DNA of 64,000 nt from Shinella lacus (GCF_010994755.1 NZ_WHSB02000001.1:372001-436000); one strand, 5' to 3'; counted from the stretch's first letter, positions 1-8,184 are shown. A program made the numbers and translations. The notes: generated by a model from the letters alone, not told the origin.

Positions 1-237
1 GCGCAGGCCGAGGTCGAGCGTTGCCGGCGACAGGGCCGGCTCGACGACGAGTTCGCCATAAAGCGCCCGTTCCGGCAGGGCCAGAGGGCTCACGCCGAGT
101 GCCAGGAGGTTCTGCGCGCTCGGCCAGTCGAGCGCTACGATTCGCTCCGGCAAGGCCGCCCGCGCGCGCGCGCCGAGCCCGACGAAGGCAAGCGCGCCGA
201 GCAGCGCCCGGCGCGACAACGCCGACCCCGGTGCCAC
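1..237 (-). CDS. FhuD-like siderophore ABC transporter substrate-binding protein, N-terminal part (cut by window edge)
   Basis: The first 79 codons are present and the gene continues beyond base 1. The product begins with a Tat-type leader (SRRALLGALAF) and runs into RIVALDWPSAQNLLALG and YGELVVEPAL, which resembles the start of periplasmic ferric-hydroxamate binding proteins (FhuD family). The GTG start lies 3 bases past the stop codon of the TonB receptor, so the two are very probably co-transcribed. Its role would be to carry an iron-siderophore from the outer-membrane receptor to an inner-membrane permease. The start is inferred from spacing and the leader; no ATG is available. Confidence 0.72.
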   Translation of the reverse strand, partial: MAPGSALSRRALLGALAFVGLGARARAALPERIVALDWPSAQNLLALGVSPLALPERALYGELVVEPALSPATLDLGLR

Positions 238-239
238 GA

Positions 240-2648
240 TCAGAACTGCTTCTGGATCGAAAACGCCACCGTGCGCGGCGCGCCGAGATAGTTGCTGGTC
301 TGCCAGTAGCCCTTGTTCGCCACATTGGTCACGGCAAGGCGCACCGTCAGCGGATCGCCGAACTGCGTGGTCGTGTAGCGCAGGCCGAGATCGAAGGTCG
401 TGAACGACGGCAGGCGATCGGTGTTGGCGTCATCGGCCCATTGTTTGCCGGTATGCTGCACGCCGGCCGTCAGGAAGAACCCTTCGACCGAGGGCAGCTC
501 GTATTCCGCATAGACCTTGGCGAGCACCGCCGCGACATTTGTCGGGTCGTTGCCTGCGAACTCGCCGCCCTTCACCTCGGTGTCCAGCAGCGTGAGGCCG
601 CCGAGCACCGTCAGGTTGTCCGTGACATTGCCGGTCGCGGTGAATTCGATGCCGCGATGGTTCTGGCGGCCGTCCTGCGTGTAGACATTGTTGCCGTTGG
701 TGAATTCGTAGGCCTTCTCGATGTCGAACAGCGCCGCCGTCAGCAGCACGTCGCCGACCTCGGCCTTGATGCCGAATTCCTTCTGGGTGCTCACCATCGG
801 CGCCATGATCGCGCCGGAATTCGTCGTGCCGTCCGGCGCCACACCGCCCTGTTCCAGGCCCTCGATATAGCTGCCATAGATCGAGATGGAGGGCGTGGCC
901 TTGAAGATCAGCGACACGGAGGGCGACAGGCGCCCCTCGTCATAGACGGGCGACGAAAGCCCGCCTTCGCTGTCATAGCCGGAGGCGTAGATCTTGCTGT
1001 AGCTCGCGCCCACCAGCGCGCTCCAGCGCTCGTTGAAGTCGATCTGGTCGCCGAGCACGAAGCTCTCGTTCTTCACGCGGCCGGCATAATAGTAGTCGCT
1101 ATCGTCCCTGGGGAAGAGCGGCCGCGGCAGGTGGGTCGGCGTCGTCAGCGGAAAGGGACCAATCCAGCCCGTATTGGGATTGTACGACGTGCTCCAGGAC
1201 CTGTCGGAAAACATCTGGTAGCCCACCGTCACCTTGTGGCCGATCGATCCGGTATCGAACACGAAGTCGCCGAAGAGCTGCGCGGCATCGAACTCGTTTT
1301 TCGTGCGGCCGGAATGGATGCCGATCTGGGTATATTCGCCCGGCACCTCCACTGAGTTCATGATGTGGTCCTGCACGGGACGATCGACGAATTCCTTCGA
1401 ATAGGCGCCGCGGATGGTGATCGCGTCGTTGAGCTCATAGGTCGCCTTGAGCTGGACCTTCTTCTTCTCGAATTCGTCGCGGATCCATTTCTGCCCCCAG
1501 TTCTTCTCCGGATCGGGAACCACGTCGTGGGGGATGGCGAAATACCAGTAGGTCGACGGGTTTTCGGTCTTGTACCTGCCGTAGGAGGCGTTCAGCTCCA
1601 GCTTGAGCTGGTCCGTCACCTGCCAGTCGAAAGCGCCGCTGATCAGGCCGCGATTGATGTTCTGGTCGTCGATGGCGGTATCGCCCGCCTGCTTGACGAC
1701 GTTGATGCGGTAGCCGAACAGCCCTTCCGCGTCGATCGGGCCGCCGAAATCGCCGTGCACGTAACCCTGCTCGCCGCCATAGCTGCCGAGCGTGATGCTG
1801 TTGTAGCGCTCGTCCGTCGGCCGCTTGCTGACATAGTTGATCATGCCGCCGGGCGCGGAGGCACCGTAGAGAAAGCCGGAAAGGCCATTGAGGATCTCGA
1901 TGCGCTCGACGTCCTCAAGCGAGGTCGCGTGGCTGTAGGAGCGCCGCAGCCCGTCCTGAGCGGAATCATAGGTCGTGAAGCCGCGGATATTGACCATGGG
2001 CGACCAGCCGCTGATCTGCGGCGTGGAGGAGCGCGTCGAGGGGTTGAGCCGGAAGACATCGTCCGGCGACTGCGCCTGGATGTTCTGCAAAAGCTCGCGC
2101 GGCATGACGCTCACGGCGAAGGGCGTGTCCTTCAGGGAAAGCCCGTCGAGCAGGCCGAGACCGGAGATCATCTCGGCCTTGTATCCGGCGGAAGCCAGGC
2201 CGTCGTTCTGCAGGATCGCGGTAGCGTCGCCATCGACGACGACGCGCTCCAGCGTCGTTGCCGTGTTCGTCACGGCGCCGACCTCGGTCGTGTCCATCTG
2301 CGGATCGGAGATCGCGATCGTCGAGCCGTAGGGATAGGCATAGACCAGTCCCGAGCCCTGGAGAATCTTGTCCAGGGCGACCTTGCGGGTCATTGCGCCG
2401 GAGGCGCCCTGCGTGCGCTTGCGGGCGGCGACCGAGGGAATATAGGTCACCTGCACGCCCGCCTGCCGGCTGAACGCCGCAAGGGCGCTGCTGAGCGGGC
2501 CTGCCTCCACCGAGTAGGATTTCACGGGATCGTCCTCGGCGCGAAGCCCCGGGGCGAAGGCGGCCGAGAGGCAAACACCCGCCAGAAGCGTTGCCAGAAG
2601 GCCCTTCCCCGTTGAATTTCCAGTGCTCTTGCGAACGTCCCGTCTCAT
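240..2648 (-). CDS. TonB-dependent siderophore receptor with N-terminal signalling (STN) domain
   Basis: Outer-membrane ferric-siderophore receptor of the transducer type. A signal peptide ending near GLRA is followed by a secretin/TonB N-terminal (STN) domain (about residues 40-110: YSVEAGPLSSALAAFSRQAG, LDKILQGSGL), then a plug domain (NPSTRSST, INVRGF-like, FLYGASAPGG) and a beta-barrel ending in the terminal Phe (FSIQKQF) expected of outer-membrane proteins. The STN domain is the part that contacts FecR, which fits the upstream FecR and FecI genes. ATG at 2648 is preferred over an in-frame TTG at 2687 because it has a G-rich stretch in front and gives a cleaner signal peptide. The substrate cannot be read from sequence. 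Confidence 0.93.
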   Translation of the reverse strand: MRRDVRKSTGNSTGKGLLATLLAGVCLSAAFAPGLRAEDDPVKSYSVEAGPLSSALAAFSRQAGVQVTYIPSVAARKRTQGASGAMTRKVALDKILQGSGLVYAYPYGSTIAISDPQMDTTEVGAVTNTATTLERVVVDGDATAILQNDGLASAGYKAEMISGLGLLDGLSLKDTPFAVSVMPRELLQNIQAQSPDDVFRLNPSTRSSTPQISGWSPMVNIRGFTTYDSAQDGLRRSYSHATSLEDVERIEILNGLSGFLYGASAPGGMINYVSKRPTDERYNSITLGSYGGEQGYVHGDFGGPIDAEGLFGYRINVVKQAGDTAIDDQNINRGLISGAFDWQVTDQLKLELNASYGRYKTENPSTYWYFAIPHDVVPDPEKNWGQKWIRDEFEKKKVQLKATYELNDAITIRGAYSKEFVDRPVQDHIMNSVEVPGEYTQIGIHSGRTKNEFDAAQLFGDFVFDTGSIGHKVTVGYQMFSDRSWSTSYNPNTGWIGPFPLTTPTHLPRPLFPRDDSDYYYAGRVKNESFVLGDQIDFNERWSALVGASYSKIYASGYDSEGGLSSPVYDEGRLSPSVSLIFKATPSISIYGSYIEGLEQGGVAPDGTTNSGAIMAPMVSTQKEFGIKAEVGDVLLTAALFDIEKAYEFTNGNNVYTQDGRQNHRGIEFTATGNVTDNLTVLGGLTLLDTEVKGGEFAGNDPTNVAAVLAKVYAEYELPSVEGFFLTAGVQHTGKQWADDANTDRLPSFTTFDLGLRYTTTQFGDPLTVRLAVTNVANKGYWQTSNYLGAPRTVAFSIQKQF

Positions 2649-2750
2649 GCGTCTACCCCAGGCATATGTCCAACCACGCCGCGTCAAAACCCGGCCTCAT
2701 CGTTGAAACGAAGTTGCTGCGCGGGTTTTCGGTGATTTTTCGAAAATTCT

Positions 2751-3701
2751 TCAGACCGAGGAAATGATCGTCAGATAGGGGGAAATCTGGCGGACCTTGC
2801 CGCCATAGGGATGCACGACGGCGCGCAGTGCGGCGATCGGATTGCTGAGGTCGAAGGCCCCGCTGATGCTTGCCCGGCCGAGCGCCGGATTGGCGAGGAT
2901 GGTGCGCCCCGGCTGCCAGCGAGCGATCTTGGCGACGACGGCGCCGATCGGTTCATTGTCGGCAAACATCAGGCCCTGGCGCCAGGCGGCGATCTGCGCC
3001 TTGTCGCGCGCGCCCCGGACGATCGCGCGGCCCTCGCCGCCGAGCCGTGCCCATTCGCCATCGAGAAGCGCGACGACCTCGCCATTCTCGACGCCCGCGA
3101 AGCGCACGTCCATACGGCCCTGGTCCACGCCGACATTGACGAAATCGTCGTCGATGCTGATGTCGAAGGACGGCCCTGCGCCTATAGAAAGCACAGGCCC
3201 CGATCCGACCTCGAAGGCTCGCGCCGCATCCTCGGCGATCTCGAAATAGCCCATGCCGCGCAAAAGGTCCGCACGGCGCACCCTTTCGGAGACATGGAAG
3301 GCGATGGCGCTTTCCGGGCCGAGCGTCACGGCGCTGCCATCCGAAAGCACGACGCGGCGGATTTCCGCCGTGCTCGTCAGGTAGTCGGCCCTCGCCTGCA
3401 CGATGAGCTCGGGTCCGGCGGTCGCGGCCGCCGTTGCGACGACCAGCCCGCCGACGATGAGTTTCCGGCGCGACAGCCGTGCCGGCCCCTGCTCCGCCTT
3501 GCGCTGGCGATCGAGCACCTTGCCGGTCATGCCGAAGATCTCGCCGGCCTCCTGCCAGGCCAGTTCATGCTCGGGGCTGCGCAGCCGCCAACCCTGCGCC
3601 AGCTCGATGGCCACGGGGTTGTTCGGTTCGTTCTGCAGCCGGATCATGTGATCAACGGCTTCGTCGAACAACCTGTCCCTGTCTGTCGCTGGTCCGGTCA
3701 T
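2751..3701 (-). CDS. FecR-family anti-sigma / signal transducer
   Basis: 316 residues. The N-terminal cytoplasmic part (about 1-75, with the WRLRSPEHELAWQEA stretch typical of the FecR N-terminal domain) is followed by SRRKLIVGGLVVATAAA as a single membrane segment (about 78-97), then a periplasmic FecR domain (VVLSDGSAVTLGPESAIAF, LRGMGYFEIAEDA, GRMDVRF) and a C-terminal STN-like module. Known role of the family: it relays the occupied-receptor signal from the STN domain of the TonB receptor to the ECF sigma factor. It lies between the sigma gene (83 bp upstream) and the receptor gene. Confidence 0.92.
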   Translation of the reverse strand: MTGPATDRDRLFDEAVDHMIRLQNEPNNPVAIELAQGWRLRSPEHELAWQEAGEIFGMTGKVLDRQRKAEQGPARLSRRKLIVGGLVVATAAATAGPELIVQARADYLTSTAEIRRVVLSDGSAVTLGPESAIAFHVSERVRRADLLRGMGYFEIAEDAARAFEVGSGPVLSIGAGPSFDISIDDDFVNVGVDQGRMDVRFAGVENGEVVALLDGEWARLGGEGRAIVRGARDKAQIAAWRQGLMFADNEPIGAVVAKIARWQPGRTILANPALGRASISGAFDLSNPIAALRAVVHPYGGKVRQISPYLTIISSV

Positions 3702-3784
3702 GGTGGTCCCATGGATATGGCGTCGCGGTAGCGCTACCCTGAATGGTGTAACGCAGCAACCGCTGTCAATTTCGCTGAAAGTGC

Positions 3785-4282
3785 TCAGATTTCCTTGAGC
3801 CGGTCGCGCACATGCCGGTAGGCATCGCGGATCAAAGACCAGGTCTGCGTGGTGGAAAGGCCGACCAGCGGGCCGATCTCGGCAATCGACAGCCCATCGA
3901 GCCTGTGCAGTTCGAAGGCCTTGCGGGTGCGCTCGGGAAGTTCGGCGAGCGCCCTTGCCGAGGCCAGCAATCGCTGCTTGTCATAGAGCGCCCTTTCGGC
4001 AGAGGGTCGCGGATCGGCCACCGCCTCGACAATATCCTCCCCGATCGAAAGGAATGGGGCGGAGCGCGCGCGCCGCTCGAAATCCGTCGCGAGATTGCGC
4101 GACACCTGGAACAGGTAGGCCCGCGGATTGTCGTCGACGCCGCGCGGAGACGCCGTCATCGCCCGCAGGAACGTATCCTGCGTCAGGTCGGCCGCGTTGT
4201 CCTCCGACAGCCCCCGACGGCGCAGCGACCGTTTCAATTCCTGCGCATGGCGCTTGAAAAGATTATGAATATCCCATGCCAT
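3785..4282 (-). CDS. ECF sigma factor, FecI family
   Basis: 165 residues, a normal length for FecI-type sigma factors. Region 2 is visible around DLTQDTFLRAM and PRAYLFQVSRNLATDFERR, and region 4 around LPERTRKAFELHRLDGLSIAEIGPLVGLS, which is the helix-turn-helix. It should direct RNA polymerase to the promoter of the receptor gene when FecR signals. Gene order fecI-fecR-receptor on the same strand is the standard arrangement. I could not identify a convincing Fur, Irr or RirA box in the 117 bp upstream. Confidence 0.92.
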   Translation of the reverse strand: MAWDIHNLFKRHAQELKRSLRRRGLSEDNAADLTQDTFLRAMTASPRGVDDNPRAYLFQVSRNLATDFERRARSAPFLSIGEDIVEAVADPRPSAERALYDKQRLLASARALAELPERTRKAFELHRLDGLSIAEIGPLVGLSTTQTWSLIRDAYRHVRDRLKEI

Positions 4283-4399
4283 TCAAGGCTGGCCCCCAGC
4301 GGCAAGCGCCTTAACTTGCGTTCGATACTCATGTTTAAGACGATCAACATCATCTTTCAACCTCCATATCGCGCGCAAAACCGCTGGAACGTCAGCCTT

Positions 4400-4903
4400 T
4401 CACTTCCACTCGTAGGATTTTTCCGCGCGCCACGGCCGCTCGATCACGAAAGCCGGGGGATCGCCGGCCTGCGAGACATATTGCAACGCATCCGCCTCGT
4501 CGTTGAACGCGGCGAACACCATCAGCGTCGAGCGCGTGACCGGTTGGCCCTTCTTGCGATAGGAAAAATTGACGGCGCAGTGGGGATAGTGTGTATCCAC
4601 CTCAACGCGGGCGCCCGCTTCGCCGGTCAGGGCGACGAACTCGCCGAGGGCGAAAAACCGGTCGATCGCGGCAAAGGCCGTGGCCTGGGAAATCTGCTGG
4701 TTGGCGCCGGTTGCGCCGGAGCGGCCGTAGTACAGGCTGTCCGTCTGGCCTTTCCGCCTTCGCGTTTCGTAGACGACGAGATTGCCTGCCGCGGCCAGCT
4801 CGAAACGGGCGGTATAGGTCTGAAATCGTTCAGGATATCGATCCAGCTCCGCGAAGAGGCTTTTCAACTCGGCAATGTAGTCTGCGTATAATGCGACGGT
4901 CAT
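4400..4903 (-). CDS. Hypothetical protein, 167 aa
   Basis: I do not recognise this family. It is a soluble, mixed alpha/beta protein with no signal peptide or membrane segment. The N-terminus looks helical (ADYIAELKSLFAELDRYPERFQTY), and the remainder has alternating beta-like stretches (LVVYETRRRK, ARVEVDTHYPHCAVNFSYRKKG, STLMVFAAFNDEADAL). It sits alone between the FecI gene and the cold-shock gene, with its own upstream region of about 320 bp shared divergently with the latter. Codon use matches its neighbours and the opposite strand is less gene-like. Confidence 0.7.
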   Translation of the reverse strand: MTVALYADYIAELKSLFAELDRYPERFQTYTARFELAAAGNLVVYETRRRKGQTDSLYYGRSGATGANQQISQATAFAAIDRFFALGEFVALTGEAGARVEVDTHYPHCAVNFSYRKKGQPVTRSTLMVFAAFNDEADALQYVSQAGDPPAFVIERPWRAEKSYEWK

Positions 4904-5225
4904 GGCGCCTCACCCGTGCTGTCTCGTTCAAAAGTGCGGCTTGCCCTAGCATGCGCTGACCGGGGGCGACACTGGTTTCCGTGCCGAAGCCGCTGCCGAT
5001 CAATGCCGGGCAATCACAACCTTTCGACGAAGTGAAACATTCGAGGAACGAATGGTTGACGCGGCGGCGCAGGCAGGATACAAGGGCGCATCGAATTTGC
5101 TTGCTGAGCTTTGGTTATCGCGCGCCTAACGCCGCGCCCTGAACGAACTTCCTTTCAAAATCGCTATCATCATCCGCGGCGCCCTGGCGCAGCGGTCTCT
5201 CAATGTTGCTATGAAAGGGTTCATC
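4904..5225. other. 322-bp intergenic region between a divergent hypothetical gene and the cold-shock gene
   Basis: No convincing ORF. It must hold the promoters of the leftward hypothetical gene and of the rightward cold-shock gene. A likely long 5' untranslated leader (about 100-170 nt) for the cold-shock gene fits the usual layout of csp genes. I see no perfect hairpin with a U tract and no repeat. Confidence 0.4.
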
Positions 5226-5435
5226 ATGACCACTGGCACAGTTAAATGGTTCAATTCCACCAAGGGCTTCGGCTTCATTCAGCCTGACAACGGCGATGCG
5301 GACGCATTCGTTCACATCTCCGCCGTCGAGCGTGCAGGCATGCGCGAACTCGTCGAAGGCCAGAAGGTTGCCTTCGACCTGGAGCGCGACAAGAAGTCTG
5401 GCAAGATGTCGGCCTGCAATCTCCAGGCTGCCTAA
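5226..5435 (+). CDS. Cold-shock protein (CspA family)
   Basis: 69 residues, the standard size of a single cold-shock domain. RNP1 (KGFGFIQ) and RNP2 (AFVHISA) are both present, so it should bind single-stranded RNA or DNA as an RNA chaperone. The ATG at 5226 is preferred over the one at 5211 because AAAGGG lies just upstream and the protein then begins [10 protein letters not shown], as in other Csp proteins. It is followed by a strong intrinsic terminator. Confidence 0.95.
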   Translation: MTTGTVKWFNSTKGFGFIQPDNGDADAFVHISAVERAGMRELVEGQKVAFDLERDKKSGKMSACNLQAA

Positions 5436-5498
5436 GCGGTTTGTGCTTCCCTTTGACCACGGATGTACTGGCACTGCCGGAAGCACGGTAACCATGCG

Positions 5499-5525
5499 AG
5501 GCCAGGCGATTTGCCTGGCCTTTTT
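5499..5525 (+). terminator. Intrinsic terminator of the cold-shock gene
   Basis: A perfect 9-bp stem (AGGCCAGGC / GCCTGGCCT) with a 5-nt loop runs straight into TTTTT. It ends about 90 bp after the csp stop codon. Confidence 0.9.
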
Positions 5526-5563
5526 AATTTCCGCTCGTTCACGAGCCCAGGATCGGACATCTC

Positions 5564-5788
5564 ATGACCGAAAAATTCAGCCCATCGCGCCAGAAGGCGG
5601 AGGCTGCGTTCAGCAATCTCCAGACGCCGTTCTTCGCCAAAGCCGAGGCAGCCGAAGAGCTTGCCTCCATCACCCAGTCGCGCGAGGCCAAGACCTTGCG
5701 GCTTCGCGAAGCCCGCCTTGCCAAGGAATTGAAGGACCGCGTCTCGGCGACGTCCGCCCTTCTCGCCAAGCGCGCGGCCGCGAAATGA
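5564..5788 (+). CDS. Small charged helical protein, 74 aa, hypothetical
   Basis: Product begins MTEKFSPSRQKAEAAF and is rich in Ala, Lys, Glu and Arg; it should be almost wholly alpha-helical and soluble. It has no recognisable catalytic motif. It lies between the csp terminator and the DUF6481-like gene on the same strand, an arrangement that suggests a stress-associated cluster of small proteins. The ribosome-binding site is weak. I do not know its function. Confidence 0.65.
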   Translation: MTEKFSPSRQKAEAAFSNLQTPFFAKAEAAEELASITQSREAKTLRLREARLAKELKDRVSATSALLAKRAAAK

Positions 5789-5822
5789 CCCTTTCGGCAA
5801 CCCTCACAGTCAGGACACGAAT

Positions 5823-6203
5823 TTGAAAAACGCCAGAGACAACCAGCTTACCGATCGCCGCAGTGCGGCCGCAGAGGCGAAGGCCGCTCAACTGGAGGCC
5901 TTCCGGGCCGCCCGCGCCGCATCCGAACCCGCCCAGGCCGCACGCCAGGCGGAACGCGCCGCCATCTCCGCAGCCCGCGAAGAGCGCCGCCTTGAGCGCG
6001 ACCGCATCAAGCAGGAAGAACAGGCCCGTATCGCGAGCGAAGCCGCCGAGCGCGAAGCCGCTGCCCAGGCCGAGGCGAGAGCCGAGACGGAAGCGCGTGA
6101 AATAGCCGAAAAAGCCCGGGTCGCCCGCGTCATCGAAGACGAAGCTGCGCGCAAGGCCGAACGCGACCTGCGTTATGCCGCCCGCAAAGCCAGACGCGGA
6201 TAA
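5823..6203 (+). CDS. DUF6481-like Ala/Glu/Arg-rich coiled-coil protein
   Basis: 126 residues, nearly half of them Ala, Glu or Arg, forming one long predicted helix or coiled coil and ending in ARKARRG. The composition and the RRSAAAEAKAAQLEAF start resemble the alphaproteobacterial DUF6481 family, whose function is unknown. The start is TTG with CAGGA about 8 bases upstream; no ATG is available in frame nearby. It lies 34 bp after the preceding small gene and may share its transcript. Confidence 0.72.
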   Translation: MKNARDNQLTDRRSAAAEAKAAQLEAFRAARAASEPAQAARQAERAAISAAREERRLERDRIKQEEQARIASEAAEREAAAQAEARAETEAREIAEKARVARVIEDEAARKAERDLRYAARKARRG

Positions 6204-6207
6204 ATCC

Positions 6208-6229
6208 TGGTGCGCCTTCATGCGCACCA
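6208..6229. terminator. Hairpin after the DUF6481-like gene
   Basis: Perfect 8-bp stem TGGTGCGC / GCGCACCA with a 6-nt loop, starting just after the stop codon. It has no U tract, so it is either a weak terminator or an RNA-stabilising 3' end. A second 7-bp inverted repeat (TCGCCTT / AAGGCGA) follows at 6251-6277. Confidence 0.4.
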
Positions 6230-6341
6230 AGGACGAATGGACGTGCTAAATCGCCTTGCCGAGCAAGTGTAAGGCGAGCACCGCTCGACATCCTCCCGGT
6301 AAGGATGGCACAACCCAATCGGCCCAGAAAAGGAATCAATC

Positions 6342-6581
6342 ATGGCAACCACGCCACGCAGACACGTGAATCCGAAAGACGCCGCAGAGGCACTGTTCAA
6401 GCCGATCAAGAAGGTCGCAGCGCCTGCGGTCGAACGGCCTGCCATTCCCAACACCAAGGAACTCGTTTCGCTGAAGATCGACGCCGATGTGCTGGCGCAT
6501 TTTCAGGCCGACGGACCCGGCTGGCAGGATCGCATGAACGACACCCTGCGCGCCGCCATGAAGCAGGCGGCCGGCAGCTAA
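6342..6581 (+). CDS. BrnA-like antitoxin, without a partner toxin gene
   Basis: 79 residues. The C-terminal half, LVSLKIDADVLAHFQADGPGWQDRMNDTLRAAM, matches the ribbon-helix-helix signature of BrnA-type antitoxins (VSLRID.DVL..F...GPGWQ..IN..LR). The Lys/Pro-rich N-terminal 40 residues are less conserved. BrnA normally follows brnT, a toxin gene of about 90 codons, but no such gene lies upstream. It may act as a stand-alone DNA-binding protein or be the remnant of a pair. Confidence 0.75.
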   Translation: MATTPRRHVNPKDAAEALFKPIKKVAAPAVERPAIPNTKELVSLKIDADVLAHFQADGPGWQDRMNDTLRAAMKQAAGS

Positions 6582-6607
6582 ATCCGAGGCCAGTCACCGT
6601 CCGTCAT

Positions 6608-6901
6608 TCAATACCCGGCCTCTTTCTGATGCCGGAAGGCCAGCACGTAGACCGCATCGTCGGCAGGTTCGTGGCGATACAGCACGACATAGCCGGAATC
6701 GCCGAAGGCGATCACCAGTTCGCGCAGTTCCGGCAGATCGGGGAACGGGCGGCCGATATCCGGCTTTGCTTCCAACAGCAGGAATTGCCGCTCGATGGCC
6801 TGGCCGGCGCGCCTCGCCGCTTCCGGCGCCTTGGCCGCCAGGAACTGGCGGCAGCGCTCAAGACCCTGCGCGGCCCCTTCCGTAACGATCAGTCGTGGCA
6901 C
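6608..6901 (-). CDS. RelE/ParE-superfamily toxin
   Basis: 97 residues. The order RLIVTEGAAQGLERCRQFL, RRAGQAIERQFLLLEAKPDIGRPFPDLPELRELVI, YVVLYRHEPADDAVYVLAFRHQKEAGY is that of ParE/RelE-fold toxins, with the conserved GRP and final FRHQKE segments. ParE members poison gyrase and RelE members cut ribosome-bound mRNA; I cannot tell which applies here. It overlaps the end of the antitoxin gene by 13 bp, the usual arrangement of such pairs. Confidence 0.85.
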   Translation of the reverse strand: MPRLIVTEGAAQGLERCRQFLAAKAPEAARRAGQAIERQFLLLEAKPDIGRPFPDLPELRELVIAFGDSGYVVLYRHEPADDAVYVLAFRHQKEAGY

Positions 6902-7161
6902 TCGGGCACGGCCTTTTCGTCCTCAGTGCCCCAGGTGTTCAGCCAGGCGCGGGCCTCCGCACCGCTCAGGTGCCGGCCGGTTTCCTGATAGGCCGCCCAG
7001 GACGACAAAGCCTCCTGCTTGAAGCTCTCGCGCGCTTCCTCGCGCTCGACATATTGCTGGATCGCCTCCAGCATGATCCAGTGCGGCGAACGGCGGCGCT
7101 GGCTGGCAAGCTGCTGCACGCGGCTTTTCAGTCCATCGTCGATCTTCAGGGATGTCGCCAT
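6889..7161 (-). CDS. Ribbon-helix-helix (CopG/ParD-like) antitoxin
   Basis: 90 residues from an ATG at 7161 with AGAGGTG upstream. The N-terminus (MATSLKIDDGLKSRVQQLASQRRRSPHWIMLEAIQQYVEREE) is a typical ribbon-helix-helix DNA-binding domain. The acidic and Trp-containing C-terminal half is the likely toxin-neutralising part. It precedes and overlaps the toxin gene. The dyad at 7174-7198, directly upstream of its ribosome-binding site, is the obvious autoregulatory operator. Confidence 0.87.
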   Translation of the reverse strand: MATSLKIDDGLKSRVQQLASQRRRSPHWIMLEAIQQYVEREEARESFKQEALSSWAAYQETGRHLSGAEARAWLNTWGTEDEKAVPECHD

Positions 7162-7173
7162 GGCTGCACCTCT

Positions 7174-7198
7174 TATCACAGAGTAATACCTCGTGATA
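7174..7198. promoter_or_regulatory. Dyad operator of the toxin-antitoxin operon
   Basis: Symmetric 25-bp element with pattern TATCAC-N3-GTA-N-TAC-N3-GTGATA centred at 7186. All 9 arm positions on each side are complementary. It starts 13 bp upstream of the antitoxin start codon, where autorepression by the antitoxin or the complex would be expected. Confidence 0.7.
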
Positions 7199-7250
7199 CT
7201 ATAGCCCCTCGCTCCTCTCCTGTCGACTCGCGCTCCAGACCCAGAGGCGT

Positions 7251-7811
7251 TTACGAGAAGGTGCGGCCGCCGTTGACGGTCAGGCGCTGGCCAGTGATGA
7301 AACGTGCGCGATCCGACGCCAGGAACGCCACCGCGTGGGCAATGTCTTCCGGCGAACCAAAACGCTTCATCGGGACCTGGTCGAGATAACGCTGCTTTCG
7401 TTCCGTTGTCATCCCGGCGTGTCGCTCGACAGGAATCCAGCCGGGAGACACCATGTTGACGGTAATGTTCTGGTCCGCCAGTTCCCGCGACGCCTCGATC
7501 TCCGCCACGCCACCCGCGTTGCAGGCGAGCGTCGTGTAGCCGCGCAGGCGCGCCGCGTCGTCGCAGGCTCTGACCAGCTCGGTGAAATAGGGGTTGAGGA
7601 TATCGGGAACGATGATGCCGATGACATGGGACTTGCGCATGACCAGCGAACGGGCAAGCGAGTTCGGCGTGTAGTTGAGCTCGCGGGCGAGCGCCCAAAC
7701 GCGCTGGCGGGTTTCTTCGCCGATGAACGAATCTTTCCGGTTGAGGACCTTGGAGACGGTCGCCGTGGAGACGCCGGCACGCCTGGCAATGTCCTTGATC
7801 GTGACTGTCAC
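7251..7811 (-). pseudogene. Chimeric ORF: LacI-family DNA-binding N-terminus fused to SDR C-terminus
   Basis: One uninterrupted frame joins two unrelated families. Residues 1 to about 108 are a LacI/GalR regulator: [20 protein letters not shown] helix-turn-helix, hinge ([11 protein letters not shown]) and the first part of the ligand-binding domain ([17 protein letters not shown]). At about 7465-7490 the reading switches inside RELADQNI to the last 70 or so residues of a short-chain dehydrogenase ([46 protein letters not shown]). The SDR cofactor site and catalytic Tyr-Lys are absent, as is most of the LacI sensor domain. An internal deletion joining two neighbouring genes is the simplest origin. 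The GTG at 7811, with GCGAGG ahead, is preferred over a GTG at 7844. Confidence 0.8.
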
Positions 7812-7981
7812 AAGCCCTCGCCGCTGCTCACCCTTGGCATCCACGTCGTTCTACCAGCGTCGTCCCGAAGCGTCCACCGGCGTCTCCGCCATGCAGCAGG
7901 AGCATGCCTACACTGCAAGCATATGCATTTTATCCGGGCATAGGATTGCTTATGTAATGGGCAACACAAAAGGAGTTGATC

Positions 7982-8131
7982 ATGAACGTTTTCGCAAAGC
8001 TCAAGAAGTACAACGCTGAACGCCGCGCCGTGCGCGAACTGGGTGCCCTCGACGACCGCGCCCTCCAGGACCTCGGCATCTCGCGTTCGAACATCCGTTC
8101 CGCCGTTGCCGGCCTCCTGGTCCTCGGCTGA
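7982..8131 (+). CDS. DUF1127 small protein
   Basis: 49 residues: starts MNVFAKLKKYNAERRAVREL and contains LDDRALQDLGISRSNI, the DUF1127 (YjiS-like) core. These short basic proteins are abundant in Rhizobiaceae; in Agrobacterium members have been linked to RNA turnover and to phosphate and carbon metabolism, but the role of this copy is unknown. AAAGGAG lies 7 bases before the ATG. It has its own terminator at 8185-8218, so it is probably a single-gene transcript. Confidence 0.9.
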   Translation: MNVFAKLKKYNAERRAVRELGALDDRALQDLGISRSNIRSAVAGLLVLG

Positions 8132-8184
8132 TACGACGCCCGGGAAGCCGGGCGCGGGCCGATGGCCTCTGAAAAAATTCAAGT

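Noticed and set aside
21-1355. 444-codon plus-strand frame at the left edge
   Set aside because: Antisense to the TonB receptor, whose motifs are clear. Arg/Ala/His-rich shadow translation.
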